A stretch of 64,000 nt of DNA. It comes from Pseudarthrobacter sp. MM222 (GTDB taxonomy: Bacteria > Actinomycetota > Actinomycetes > Actinomycetales > Micrococcaceae). This document shows, in pieces, positions 35,315 through 43,558 of the stretch. The notes beneath the pieces were generated by a model. That model was not told the DNA's origin and searched no databases. It worked only from the letters and a program-made list of their open reading frames with translations. A program made the position numbers and the translations under genes. Numbering within the stretch: the first letter of the stretch is position 1; each line of letters begins with the position of its first letter. The stretch spans positions 4,154,001 through 4,218,000 of the forward strand of contig NZ_OX352321.1 of NCBI RefSeq assembly GCF_947090775.1, written 5' to 3'.

Positions 35315-36808
35315 TCAGACCGGGGCCTTGCGGGGCGGGGTGCCCGCCGTGTTCCCGCCAAGGCTCCCGTCCCGTTTCCTCTCCCGTTTCCTCTCGGGTT
35401 TACTATCCGGCTTGGGACCGGGCGCGTCCGCGCGGGGGTTGCCGGGTTGCGCCGGCAGGGCCTCCCGCCGGAGCGAAAACCTGGTGATCGTGGCCGCACC
35501 GCCGCTGCCCACCACGGCCGCGAGGGCGGCAGCAGAGGTTCGCAGGGACAGGTCCCGGCTCGCGGCAACCGCGTCCGCTCCGGCAGCGTAGTTGCCGAGT
35601 TGGTGCCCGGGGCCCAGGCCGAAGTCAGCCAACGGTGGAACTTCCAGCGCGTTGGTCAGCGTCACAGTCACCCGCTCCTTGGTGTCGGGACTGGCGAGCC
35701 CGTCCGCCCCCGGCACCCAGTCCTGCTCGTGCTCCAGATGCAGGCTGCTGATCCCTGGCTCCGGGGTGATGCCACCCACGGGCGAACCCGCCGTCAAGAC
35801 GAATTTCAGATCGAATTCGGCCAGGAAATCCCTGTCCTGGCTCAGGTTCATAGCGTGGATCCCGCCCTGGCTGTAGCCCACGGCGGCGAGGGGCTGGCCC
35901 GCTTCTGCCCCGGCCGCGCGCAGGGCCTGCCGGATGGCCGCGGTGGTCTCCGCCGATCCGTATCCCAGACCCTCGGCAATGCCGCCGGCGTCGAAGGGGT
36001 TGGTGCCGGCGGGCAATCCGTCCAGTTGCGTCCCAGGGATCACCACCACCCAGGCCGGCCGGCCTCCTGCATCGAGCCTCAGGACCTCGATCTGGCCGTT
36101 GGTGCCGCCCACCGCGCCAGCCCGGGACAGCAACCCAGCCGGGGAAACGTCCACCTGCTCCTGCCGCGTTTCCGCCCCAGTGATCCGGACCGGTCGCGGC
36201 AGCAGCCCGGCCCGTCCCGTCGCGGCCGCCACTCCCCGGACGACTTCCCTGACCCCGGGAGGACCGCCGGGCGTCGCCGTCCCCCGGACGAGGCCGGCCG
36301 GCAGGCCCAGCAGAAGGGCGAGCCTGCCGGACGCCAGGGCCGCCTCATCCTCCACCACGTCCCGGGTGGTCATGGCCGGCATTCCGAACAGGCCCCACAG
36401 CGGCCCGTAGCCGGGGCCGAACCGACCGATCCGCAGGAGCAGGCTGTTCCGTGTTTCGGTGAACTCGTACTCCCGGTGGCTCGCCCTGACCTCGCTGCAG
36501 AGTTTCCCCAGCTCTTCCCGGACCCGCCCGAGGGCGCGGGATCCTTCCCCGGCGGCGATGATGGCGTTGCTTCCGCTGGTGTAGGAATCGGCCTGGAAGG
36601 GGAACAGGTCCGTTCGCACCGCATCGGCCTCGGCCTCCACGGCGGCCAGCTGCCGCACCAGCCCGTCGAGGGCAGCGGCTCCGGCCAGCACCTCCTCGAA
36701 CTGGAAAGTGAGCCCGCCGAGTCCACCGCGGATCCGCAGCATCCCGTCGTCTGCCGGGGCCGAGGGCCGGGGCGCTGCACCTGAACCGGCCGGGGCGGAC
36801 TCGGCCAT
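35315..36808 (-). CDS. Alpha/beta hydrolase with N-terminal WXG100-like helical region (PE-PPE-domain-like)
   Basis: The 497-residue protein begins with about 110 mostly helical, Ala/Glu/Arg-rich residues resembling a WXG100-type hairpin. An alpha/beta-hydrolase core follows, with strand VVVIPGTQL and the nucleophile elbow VGYSQGGIHA. Asp is available in EHEQDWVPG and His in GPGHQLGNY. This matches the PE-PPE/cutinase-like serine hydrolase plan. The last 45 residues are a basic Pro/Lys/Arg tail. I chose ATG 36808 because it overlaps the stop of the small upstream gene (TGATG). Substrate and export route are unknown; no ESX secretion genes are nearby. Confidence 0.75.
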   Translation of the reverse strand: MAESAPAGSGAAPRPSAPADDGMLRIRGGLGGLTFQFEEVLAGAAALDGLVRQLAAVEAEADAVRTDLFPFQADSYTSGSNAIIAAGEGSRALGRVREELGKLCSEVRASHREYEFTETRNSLLLRIGRFGPGYGPLWGLFGMPAMTTRDVVEDEAALASGRLALLLGLPAGLVRGTATPGGPPGVREVVRGVAAATGRAGLLPRPVRITGAETRQEQVDVSPAGLLSRAGAVGGTNGQIEVLRLDAGGRPAWVVVIPGTQLDGLPAGTNPFDAGGIAEGLGYGSAETTAAIRQALRAAGAEAGQPLAAVGYSQGGIHAMNLSQDRDFLAEFDLKFVLTAGSPVGGITPEPGISSLHLEHEQDWVPGADGLASPDTKERVTVTLTNALEVPPLADFGLGPGHQLGNYAAGADAVAASRDLSLRTSAAALAAVVGSGGAATITRFSLRREALPAQPGNPRADAPGPKPDSKPERKRERKRDGSLGGNTAGTPPRKAPV

Positions 36809-37164
36809 CAGGAGCCCGGCCCGCCGGAGGAGAGCGCCACGTTCCGGGAGTGCCGGAGCACGATCGCGACAGCGTCCTGCAGGGCATCCCGGCTGCGGCG
36901 CAGCGCTGCCGCCTGCAGCGATAACGCGGTCCGGTAGGCGCGCCCGGCGGGTGACTGCCAGCCCTGCAGCTCGAGCCGGGACAGCTGGGACAGCACGGCC
37001 TCCGTCTCGTCTGCGCAGGCCGCCAGCCGGGCGGCGAGCAGCTGGACTTCGTAGCTGCGCGAGGCACATGCCTCGGCAGCGGCAGCCGTCAGATCGCCGG
37101 CCACCATGCCCGTCACTGCTCCGGTCACCATGCCAGTAGCTGCACCGGTCATTCCCATGGTCAT
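36808..37164 (-). CDS. Small WXG100-like helical protein paired with the hydrolase
   Basis: The 118-residue protein is almost entirely helical. It has a central turn LELQGWQSPAGRAYR that resembles the W-x-G/S-x-A turn of WXG100/ESX substrates, with two heptad-like helices on either side. A Met/Gly/Thr-rich N-terminus offers several possible starts (37164, 37158, 37152). It overlaps the hydrolase by one base, so the two are probably made together as partners. It is divergent from purB. Family membership is inferred from shape, not close identity. Confidence 0.65.
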   Translation of the reverse strand: MTMGMTGAATGMVTGAVTGMVAGDLTAAAAEACASRSYEVQLLAARLAACADETEAVLSQLSRLELQGWQSPAGRAYRTALSLQAAALRRSRDALQDAVAIVLRHSRNVALSSGGPGS

Positions 37165-37311
37165 AGCACCGACGTTATGACGCCCGGGTGAGGCGCTGAA
37201 GCTGCCCGCGCGGCTATGTGGACAACCTTGGCCTGACCGCCGGCCGGCCCCTCTAGGTCACACGAATCAGCGCACTTAATGCGCGGTGCCACTTCGTGAA
37301 AGAATCGGGTC

Positions 37312-38754
37312 ATGCCTGAAACTGCCGCCACAGCTGATACCCGCACGCCGTCCGGACGCCTGGCCCTCGCCGCGTCCTCACCCCAGATCGCGCTCGGCCC
37401 GCTCGACGGCCGGTACCAGTCCGCCGTCGCGCCGCTGGTCGACTACCTGTCCGAAGCGGCCCTGAACCGTGACCGGGTGGCTGTCGAAGTGGAATGGCTC
37501 ATCCACCTGACCAGCAACAACGTCCTGCCCGGTGCCGGACCCCTGACCGCGGAGCAGCAGGAGAAGCTGCGCGCCATCGTCACCGAATTCGACGCCGACT
37601 CGGTGCGCGAACTTGCCGACATCGAAGCCGTCACGGTGCACGACGTGAAAGCCGTCGAGTACTACATCGGCCGCCGCTTGGCCGGTATCGGCATCGAACA
37701 CCTGACCGCCCTGGTGCATTTCGGCTGCACCTCGGAGGACATCAACAACCTCTCCTACGCGCTGGGGATCAAGGGCGCGGTCGAGGACGTCTGGCTGCCG
37801 GCCGCCCGGAACCTCGTGGCGCAGATCAGCGCCATGGCCACGGACAACCGCGCCGTGCCGATGCTCTCCCGTACCCATGGCCAGCCAGCCACCCCCACCA
37901 CCCTGGGCAAGGAACTGGCCGTCTTCGCGCACCGGCTGACCCGCCAGCTGGACCGCGTCGCCCGGACCGAATACCTCGGCAAGATCAACGGCGCCACGGG
38001 CACCTACGCGGCCCACGTCGCCTCCGCACCGGGCGCCGACTGGCAGCAGGTCGCCAAGTCCTTCGTCGAGGGTCTGGGACTGAGCTGGAACCCGCTGACC
38101 ACGCAGATCGAAAGCCACGACTGGCAGGCCGAACTGTACGCCGACGTCGCACGCTTCAACCGCATCCTGCACAACGTCTGCACCGATATCTGGAGCTACA
38201 TCTCGATCGGCTACTTCGCGCAGATCCCGGTGGCTGGCGCCACCGGCTCCTCGACCATGCCGCACAAGGTCAACCCGATCCGCTTTGAAAACGCCGAGGC
38301 CAACCTGGAGATCTCCTCCGGGCTGCTGGATGTCCTCGGCTCCACCCTGGTCACCTCCCGCTGGCAGCGCGATCTCACCGATTCCTCCTCACAGCGCAAC
38401 ATCGGTGTCGCCTTTGGGCACTCGCTGCTGGCCATCTCCAATGTCGCCAAGGGCCTGGACCGTCTCGACGTCGCCGAGGACGTGCTGGCCGGGGACCTGG
38501 ACACCAACTGGGAAGTCCTCGGCGAGGCCATCCAGATGGTGATGCGGGCCGAGTCCATCGCCGGTGTCGAGGGCATGGAGAACCCCTACGAGCGGCTCAA
38601 GGACCTCACCCGCGGCCAGCGCGTCGACGCCGCCCGGATGCAGGAGTTCGTCCAGAGCCTCGGGCTCTCACCCGCCGCCGAAGCCCGGCTGCTGGCGCTC
38701 ACCCCCGGCAAGTACACCGGGATCGCGGACGAGCTGGTGGACCACCTCAAGTGA
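37312..38754 (+). CDS. purB: Adenylosuccinate lyase
   Basis: The 480-residue fumarase/aspartase-superfamily enzyme acts twice in purine synthesis, releasing fumarate from SAICAR and from adenylosuccinate. Signatures include HFGCTSEDINN, SRTHGQPATPTTLGKE with catalytic His, and the superfamily loop GSSTMPHKVNP with catalytic Ser. The length and early region (LGPLDGRYQS) fit the E. coli-type PurB. A phosphatase gene overlaps its stop by 4 bp. Confidence 0.96.
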   Translation: MPETAATADTRTPSGRLALAASSPQIALGPLDGRYQSAVAPLVDYLSEAALNRDRVAVEVEWLIHLTSNNVLPGAGPLTAEQQEKLRAIVTEFDADSVRELADIEAVTVHDVKAVEYYIGRRLAGIGIEHLTALVHFGCTSEDINNLSYALGIKGAVEDVWLPAARNLVAQISAMATDNRAVPMLSRTHGQPATPTTLGKELAVFAHRLTRQLDRVARTEYLGKINGATGTYAAHVASAPGADWQQVAKSFVEGLGLSWNPLTTQIESHDWQAELYADVARFNRILHNVCTDIWSYISIGYFAQIPVAGATGSSTMPHKVNPIRFENAEANLEISSGLLDVLGSTLVTSRWQRDLTDSSSQRNIGVAFGHSLLAISNVAKGLDRLDVAEDVLAGDLDTNWEVLGEAIQMVMRAESIAGVEGMENPYERLKDLTRGQRVDAARMQEFVQSLGLSPAAEARLLALTPGKYTGIADELVDHLK

Positions 38755-39422
38755 GGCTGCTGCTCATCCGCCACGGCCAGACGCCCGGCAACGTCCTGGG
38801 CCAGCTGGATACCGCACATCCGGGACCCGGGCTGACCGAGCTCGGGGAGCGGCAGGCCGCCGCCCTGGCGCGGTCGCTGGCGAATGAGCAGATCGACCTC
38901 CTCTATGCCTCCACCCTGATCCGCACCCAGATCACCGCCGCGCCGCTGGCGGCCGAGCGGGGCCTGGGGGTCGAGGTGCTGACAGGGCTGCGGGAGATCG
39001 AAGCGGGGTCGCTGGAAAAGCTCACCGACCGGGAATCGCACCTTCGCTACCTCGGGACGGTGTTTTCCTGGGCGTCCGGCGAGCTGGACCGCCGGATGCC
39101 GGCTGGCCCCGACGGGCACGACTTCTTCGACCGCTACGACGCCTCGATCGGACAGATCGCCGCCGCCGCCGAAGAAGCCGGCAGCGCAGCGACGGTGGCC
39201 GTGGTCAGCCACGGCGCAGCGATCCGGGTCTGGGCGGGGCTGCGCGCCGCCAATGTGGAACCGGGCTTCGCGGCCCGGCACGTGCTGGCCAACACCGGCA
39301 TCGTGGCTCTTGAGGGAGATCCCGACGGCGGCTGGCGGCTCATCCACTGGGACGACAGTCCCGTGGGTGGACTGGCTCTCGCGGACCCGACGGCGGAGGA
39401 CCCCACCGGCCGCTCGCTGTAG
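38751..39422 (+). CDS. Histidine phosphatase family protein
   Basis: The 223-residue protein starts MRLLLIRHGQTPGN, with the phospho-His RHG motif at residues 7-9. It has YASTLIRTQITA for the second Arg, EIEAGSLE, and a distal VVSHGAAIRVW with the second catalytic His. This branch hydrolyses phosphate esters rather than acting as a mutase. The GTG start overlaps the purB stop (GTGA), which implies translational coupling. The substrate is unknown. Confidence 0.88.
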   Translation: MRLLLIRHGQTPGNVLGQLDTAHPGPGLTELGERQAAALARSLANEQIDLLYASTLIRTQITAAPLAAERGLGVEVLTGLREIEAGSLEKLTDRESHLRYLGTVFSWASGELDRRMPAGPDGHDFFDRYDASIGQIAAAAEEAGSAATVAVVSHGAAIRVWAGLRAANVEPGFAARHVLANTGIVALEGDPDGGWRLIHWDDSPVGGLALADPTAEDPTGRSL

Positions 39423-39516
39423 CCGAGTTCTCCGAAGCCTTACGCGCAGGAAACACGGCCGAAACGGGCGCCGCTTAGCCTTGATTTGCATAACCCTTCG
39501 GCGAATCGAGGCAGCG

Positions 39517-40020
39517 ATGCAGACCAATCCGCGGCTCAACATCAGGCAGGTGACCTGGGCCAACCCCGTGGGCGCGGACCTGCGCGCGGCCCAGCAGGCG
39601 GAACTGGACGCCCGGTTCGGGACCACGGACCACGAACCCGGCCCGCCGCCGTCGGAAGCTGACACCGCCGTGTTCCTGGTCGCTCACGACAAGGCCTCCG
39701 GCCAGCCCGTCGGCTGCGGAGGGCTTCGGATCCTCGACCAGCACACCGCCGAAATCAAGCGGCTGTACGTGCTGCCGTACACGCGCGGCTCCGGGGTGGC
39801 CAGTTCCATCCTGGCGGCCCTGGAAGCCCACGCACATGCTCTCGGCATCACGTCCATCACGGCGGAGGCCGGCTCGGCCCAGCCCGACGGCCGCCATTTT
39901 TACGAGACTTCGGGCTTCGAGCCGGTGCCCAACTTCGGACCCTACATCGGGGCGGAGCACTCCTTCTGCTACTCGAAGACCATCGACTCGCACAGCGCCG
40001 CGCACACCGCCATGGCCTAG
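39517..40020 (+). CDS. GNAT family N-acetyltransferase
   Basis: The 167-residue protein has the GNAT core: VGCGGLRIL (beta 4), AEIKRLYVLPYTRGSGVASSILAALEAHA with the acetyl-CoA loop R-x-x-G-x-G/A, and the C-terminal HFYETSGFEPV. I chose ATG 39517, which follows GAGG; an in-frame extension upstream lies inside the phosphatase gene. The acceptor substrate is unknown. Its TAG stop is shared with the convergent gene in a CTAG tetramer. Confidence 0.88.
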   Translation: MQTNPRLNIRQVTWANPVGADLRAAQQAELDARFGTTDHEPGPPPSEADTAVFLVAHDKASGQPVGCGGLRILDQHTAEIKRLYVLPYTRGSGVASSILAALEAHAHALGITSITAEAGSAQPDGRHFYETSGFEPVPNFGPYIGAEHSFCYSKTIDSHSAAHTAMA

Positions 40021-41042
40021 CGGCCGGCATGCCCGGCCAGCCTGAACAGCCCGTCGCGCAACGGCTGGGCCCGGTCGGCGAGCGCCAGCCGGGTCATGGC
40101 GGACGAGGCCGCCCGCAAGGCCTGCGTGCGCAACAACCTGCGCCTGCTGTACGTCTGCAGGGCATTCCGGAGCGGGCGGGAGTTCAGCAGGTCGGCGAGC
40201 GTGACGGCGTCGATCAGCGCCTCACAGGCGCCACGCCCCAGATTGGGCGTCATGCCGTGCGCCGCATCCCCCACCAGCACCGCCCCCTCTGTGGCATACC
40301 GCCTCAGCGGAGGGGCCGTCCAGATTCTCTGCGCCAGCGTCTGCCCCGGCGCCGCCGACGCCAACACACGCGCGATGCCGGCCGCCGGGCCGGAGAACCG
40401 CTCCCGCGTCAACGCCAGGGCCTCGCCGACGTCAATGCCGTCCGGCCCCAGGTCTGAGCGGTAGGACGCGTACCAGTAGGTCCGGCCCCGGGATGCGGGC
40501 GTGATGCCGAACAGCTGCCCGCGGCCCCAGTATTCACCGCCGGCATCCGGCGGCACAGGGACGTCGAGGATGCCTCGCAGGGCAAGGTACGGGCTCAGTC
40601 GCGCCCGGGACCGTTCGCCCCAGACGGCGCGGCGCACTCTGCTGTGCACGCCGTCGGCGCCGACCACCAGGTCCGATTCCGGCAGTGATCGCACCGGACC
40701 GTATGCCCGGGCAGCCGACGCAGGCACGGCGGTCTCCAGCAGGCGGAGCAGATCGGCACGCGAAACCCCGATCACGTCCGGCGCTTGGCCCCGCAGGAAT
40801 ACACGGCCCGATCCGTCCCTGAGGGCCACGCCGCCGAAGCGCGAACCGGCCGTCCGGACGTCCGGAAGGATACCCAGCGCATCCAGTGCCTGCTGGGCCT
40901 CAGGCCACATGGCCAGCGATGTCTCCACCGGCGGCAGTTCTTCCCGGCGCTCGTGGATCGTCACCCGGAAGCGTCGGGGGTCAAGTCGCGCGGCAAGTGC
41001 CAGGCCTGCGATGCCGCCGCCGACGACCGATACAGCGTCCAT
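40017..41042 (-). CDS. FAD-dependent monooxygenase (aromatic hydroxylase family)
   Basis: The 341-residue flavoprotein begins VVGGGIAGLALAARL with the FAD Rossmann motif. It has the DG motif in LVVGADGVHSRVR near residue 128 and the ribose-binding GD motif in VLVGDAAHGMTPNLGRGACEAL near 270. This is the salicylate/4-hydroxybenzoate hydroxylase fold, on the short side for the family. The substrate is unknown. ATG 41042 has TAGAAT 6 nt upstream and no Shine-Dalgarno site, so it is probably leaderless. It is divergent from an ABC importer operon. Confidence 0.85.
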   Translation of the reverse strand: MDAVSVVGGGIAGLALAARLDPRRFRVTIHERREELPPVETSLAMWPEAQQALDALGILPDVRTAGSRFGGVALRDGSGRVFLRGQAPDVIGVSRADLLRLLETAVPASAARAYGPVRSLPESDLVVGADGVHSRVRRAVWGERSRARLSPYLALRGILDVPVPPDAGGEYWGRGQLFGITPASRGRTYWYASYRSDLGPDGIDVGEALALTRERFSGPAAGIARVLASAAPGQTLAQRIWTAPPLRRYATEGAVLVGDAAHGMTPNLGRGACEALIDAVTLADLLNSRPLRNALQTYSRRRLLRTQALRAASSAMTRLALADRAQPLRDGLFRLAGHAGR

Positions 41043-41289
41043 CTTCAGATTCTAGAACCGGACCCCTCGCGGGCGGATCCGACGAAGCGGGCTTCCGCGT
41101 GCGGCAACCCCGATGTTCATGCGGGGTTAAGGCCAGAGGCGCCTTCCGTTCCGCGAGCCACAACAAACTGAAGTGCCGCGGCCCGGCGAATTCATACAAT
41201 CGATAGCAATAATGGGCCCGTTCCGGCATCGGCAGCTATAGGCTGTCCGGACAACGCCCGCTGGTCCCATGCAGAAATGAGTCTCACCC
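41043..41289. other. Divergent promoter region, monooxygenase / ABC importer
   Basis: These 247 bp hold a 7-bp hairpin (41106-41112 with 41122-41128) and the leaderless -10 box TAGAAT of the monooxygenase (41049-41054 on the minus strand). An AT-richer stretch near 41185-41240 probably contains the importer promoter. No gene is seen. Confidence 0.4.
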
Positions 41290-42390
41290 GTGCGAACACT
41301 GAAAACCCTGGCTGCCGCCGTCGTCGCCGTCACCCTGCTCGCCGGTTGCGGAGGCGGTGCCGCTGCCCCCGCCCCCACCGGAACCACTGCCGGCCCCGCC
41401 GCCGTCGCCCCGGCCGGCCCGCCCTCAGGCGAGACACTCATCGTCTACACCAATTCCAACGGCGAAGGCCGCGGGGAATGGCTGACGCAGAAAGCCGCTG
41501 CGGCCGGTTTCAAGATTGAAATCGTGGGTGCCGGCGGCGCAGACGCCACCAACAAGCTGATTGCCGAGAAGAACAACCCGATTGCCGACGTCGCATTCGG
41601 CCTGAACAACATGTACTTCGAGCAGATCAAGGCAGCCGGCGCGATCGAGCCCTTCACGCCCTCCTGGTCCGGGGAGGTCGACACCGCCAAGGGCGACAAG
41701 GGCGACAGCAAGGCGTATTGGCCCCTGGTCCAGCAGGCGATCCTCCTCGGCTACAACACCGCAAAGTTCTCCAAGGACGAGGCACCCAAGGACTGGACCG
41801 ACCTGTGGACGCAGGACAAATTCAAGTCCCGCTACGAGCGCGTCACAGGCCTCGGCACCGCCACCGCGCAGCTGGTGTTTGCCAGCATCCTGACGCGGTA
41901 CAAGGATGACGCCGGCGATCTTGGCATCTCCGACGAGGGGTGGAAGCAGATCGAGGAGTACTTCAAGAACGGCACCCCCGCGGTGGCCAAGACCGATCTG
42001 TTCGCCCGCATCGCCTCGGGCGACACGGATATGGGACAGATGCCGTCCTCGATCATCACCGAACGCGAGAAGTCGTTCAAGGTCGACGTCGAGACCGTCC
42101 TGCCGTCGGTGGGTGTCCCGCTGGCCATTGAGCAGGTGTCCCTGGTCAAGGGAACGGACAAAAAGGACGAGGCGCTGAAGTTCATCGACTGGTTCGGCAG
42201 TGCGTCGACCCAGGGCGAGTGGGCGCAGCAGTTCAATTCGATGCCGGTCAACACGGCGGCAGTTGCCAAGGCAAAGCCCGAGGTGGTCGAGTTCTTCAAC
42301 TCGCTCAAGCAGCAGGACATCGACTGGAATTTCGTCCAGGAAAACATGGGCAAATGGGTTGAAAAGATCGAACTGGAATACATGAGCTGA
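41290..42390 (+). CDS. ABC transporter substrate-binding lipoprotein, Fe3+/AfuA-like family
   Basis: The 366-residue receptor has a signal peptide with lipobox LLAGC (Cys about 20), a Pro/Ala/Gly-rich linker, and a type II periplasmic-binding fold beginning ETLIVYTNSNGEG. Its family takes ferric iron, 2-aminoethylphosphonate, thiamine or related anions. No pair of adjacent tyrosines typical of strict ferric receptors stands out, so the ligand stays open. It starts at GTG 41290 and is followed by a stable hairpin before the ATPase gene. Confidence 0.85.
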   Translation: MRTLKTLAAAVVAVTLLAGCGGGAAAPAPTGTTAGPAAVAPAGPPSGETLIVYTNSNGEGRGEWLTQKAAAAGFKIEIVGAGGADATNKLIAEKNNPIADVAFGLNNMYFEQIKAAGAIEPFTPSWSGEVDTAKGDKGDSKAYWPLVQQAILLGYNTAKFSKDEAPKDWTDLWTQDKFKSRYERVTGLGTATAQLVFASILTRYKDDAGDLGISDEGWKQIEEYFKNGTPAVAKTDLFARIASGDTDMGQMPSSIITEREKSFKVDVETVLPSVGVPLAIEQVSLVKGTDKKDEALKFIDWFGSASTQGEWAQQFNSMPVNTAAVAKAKPEVVEFFNSLKQQDIDWNFVQENMGKWVEKIELEYMS

Positions 42391-42399
42391 GTACGGCGT

Positions 42400-42431
42400 G
42401 GTTGCAGCCGGCAGTGATGCGGGCTGCAACC
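42400..42431 (+). terminator. Intercistronic hairpin after the substrate-binding protein gene
   Basis: A perfect 10-bp stem pairs GGTTGCAGCC (42400-42409) with its complement (42422-42431) across a 12-nt loop, without a T tract. Such hairpins often stabilise or attenuate so that the receptor is made in excess. Confidence 0.55.
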
Positions 42432-42490
42432 GGCCGTTCCCGCTAGCCGCTGCCGTCCGCCGCAACCCGCTGCCAGAAAGACAACTTGCC

Positions 42491-43558
42491 ATGATCCGTT
42501 TCGAGAACATCGAGGTCACCTTCGGTGATTTCACCGCCATCCCCGGGCTCAACCTGGAGGTGAAGCCCGGCGAGTTCTTCACGCTCCTCGGGCCCTCCGG
42601 CTGCGGGAAGACGACGGCGCTGCGCACGCTGGCCGGGTTCATCGAGCCGTCCGCCGGGGACGTCTATGTCGACGGCAAGGCGGTTACCCGGCTCCCGAGC
42701 GACAAGCGTCAGGTGGGGATGGTGTTCCAGAACTACGCCCTGTTCCCCAGCATGAGCGTGGCGGAGAACATCGCGTTCGGCCTGCGGGTACGCAAGGAGA
42801 AGCCCGCGGAGAGCGACAGGCTGGTCCGGGATATCGCCAAGCGCGTCGACCTCTCCGAGGACCAGCTCCGCAAGAACGTCGCCGAGCTCTCCGGCGGACA
42901 GCAGCAGCGCGTGGCCGTCGCCCGGGCACTGGTCCTGCAGCCCAAAATCCTGCTGCTCGATGAACCGCTGTCCAATCTGGACGCCAAGCTCCGGCACCAG
43001 CTGCGGCAACAGCTCAAGGATCTCCAAAGCGAGTTCGGCATCACGACGGTGTACGTCACTCACGACCAGGACGAGGCGCTGGCCATGAGCGACCGGGTTG
43101 CGGTGTTCAACAAGGGCTTGGTGGAACAGGTCGGCACCCCACAGGGCATCTACGACGAATCGGCAACCGAATTTGTCTGCAACTTCATCGGGGACAGCTC
43201 CCGGCTGAGCGCCTCGTTCGTCGCCGAACTGAACCGGCTCTCGAATTTCGGCCTCGATCCCGCGGCCAACTCCTACTTGCGCGTGGAGAAGGCCTCGCTC
43301 GAACCTTTCGGCGGCAACGGTTCCGCCGTCCCGGTCGAGGGAACAGTGGTCTCGAAGACCTATCACGGGCTGCACAGCCGCTATATCGTGCGCTGCCACG
43401 GCTCCGAGGTACGGCTCCTGGTCAAGGAGGACGGTGGGGTCCATCCGGACACGGGCAGCCAGGCGACGGTGTACGTCCAGCCCTCCCACGTGCTCCAGTA
43501 CGACCCCGAAACCGGAGCGTCGCTCCGCAGCAGGCAGCCGGAAGCGGCCCGCCCGTGA
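42491..43558 (+). CDS. ABC transporter ATPase, FbpC/PotA type
   Basis: The 355-residue ATPase has Walker A GPSGCGKTT near residue 39, the Q loop VFQNYALFPSM, signature LSGGQQQRVAVARAL, and Walker B ILLLDEPLSNLD. A C-terminal TOBE-like regulatory domain follows (about 260-355). I chose ATG 42491, where the ATPase domain begins, rather than an upstream in-frame codon within the hairpin region. Its stop overlaps the permease start by 4 bp (GTGA). Confidence 0.93.
   Translation: MIRFENIEVTFGDFTAIPGLNLEVKPGEFFTLLGPSGCGKTTALRTLAGFIEPSAGDVYVDGKAVTRLPSDKRQVGMVFQNYALFPSMSVAENIAFGLRVRKEKPAESDRLVRDIAKRVDLSEDQLRKNVAELSGGQQQRVAVARALVLQPKILLLDEPLSNLDAKLRHQLRQQLKDLQSEFGITTVYVTHDQDEALAMSDRVAVFNKGLVEQVGTPQGIYDESATEFVCNFIGDSSRLSASFVAELNRLSNFGLDPAANSYLRVEKASLEPFGGNGSAVPVEGTVVSKTYHGLHSRYIVRCHGSEVRLLVKEDGGVHPDTGSQATVYVQPSHVLQYDPETGASLRSRQPEAARP

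Noticed and set aside
36808-37069. Extension of the hydrolase start to 37069
   Set aside because: It would overlap the coupled small helical gene in another frame. The TGATG junction at 36806-36810 supports the shorter form.
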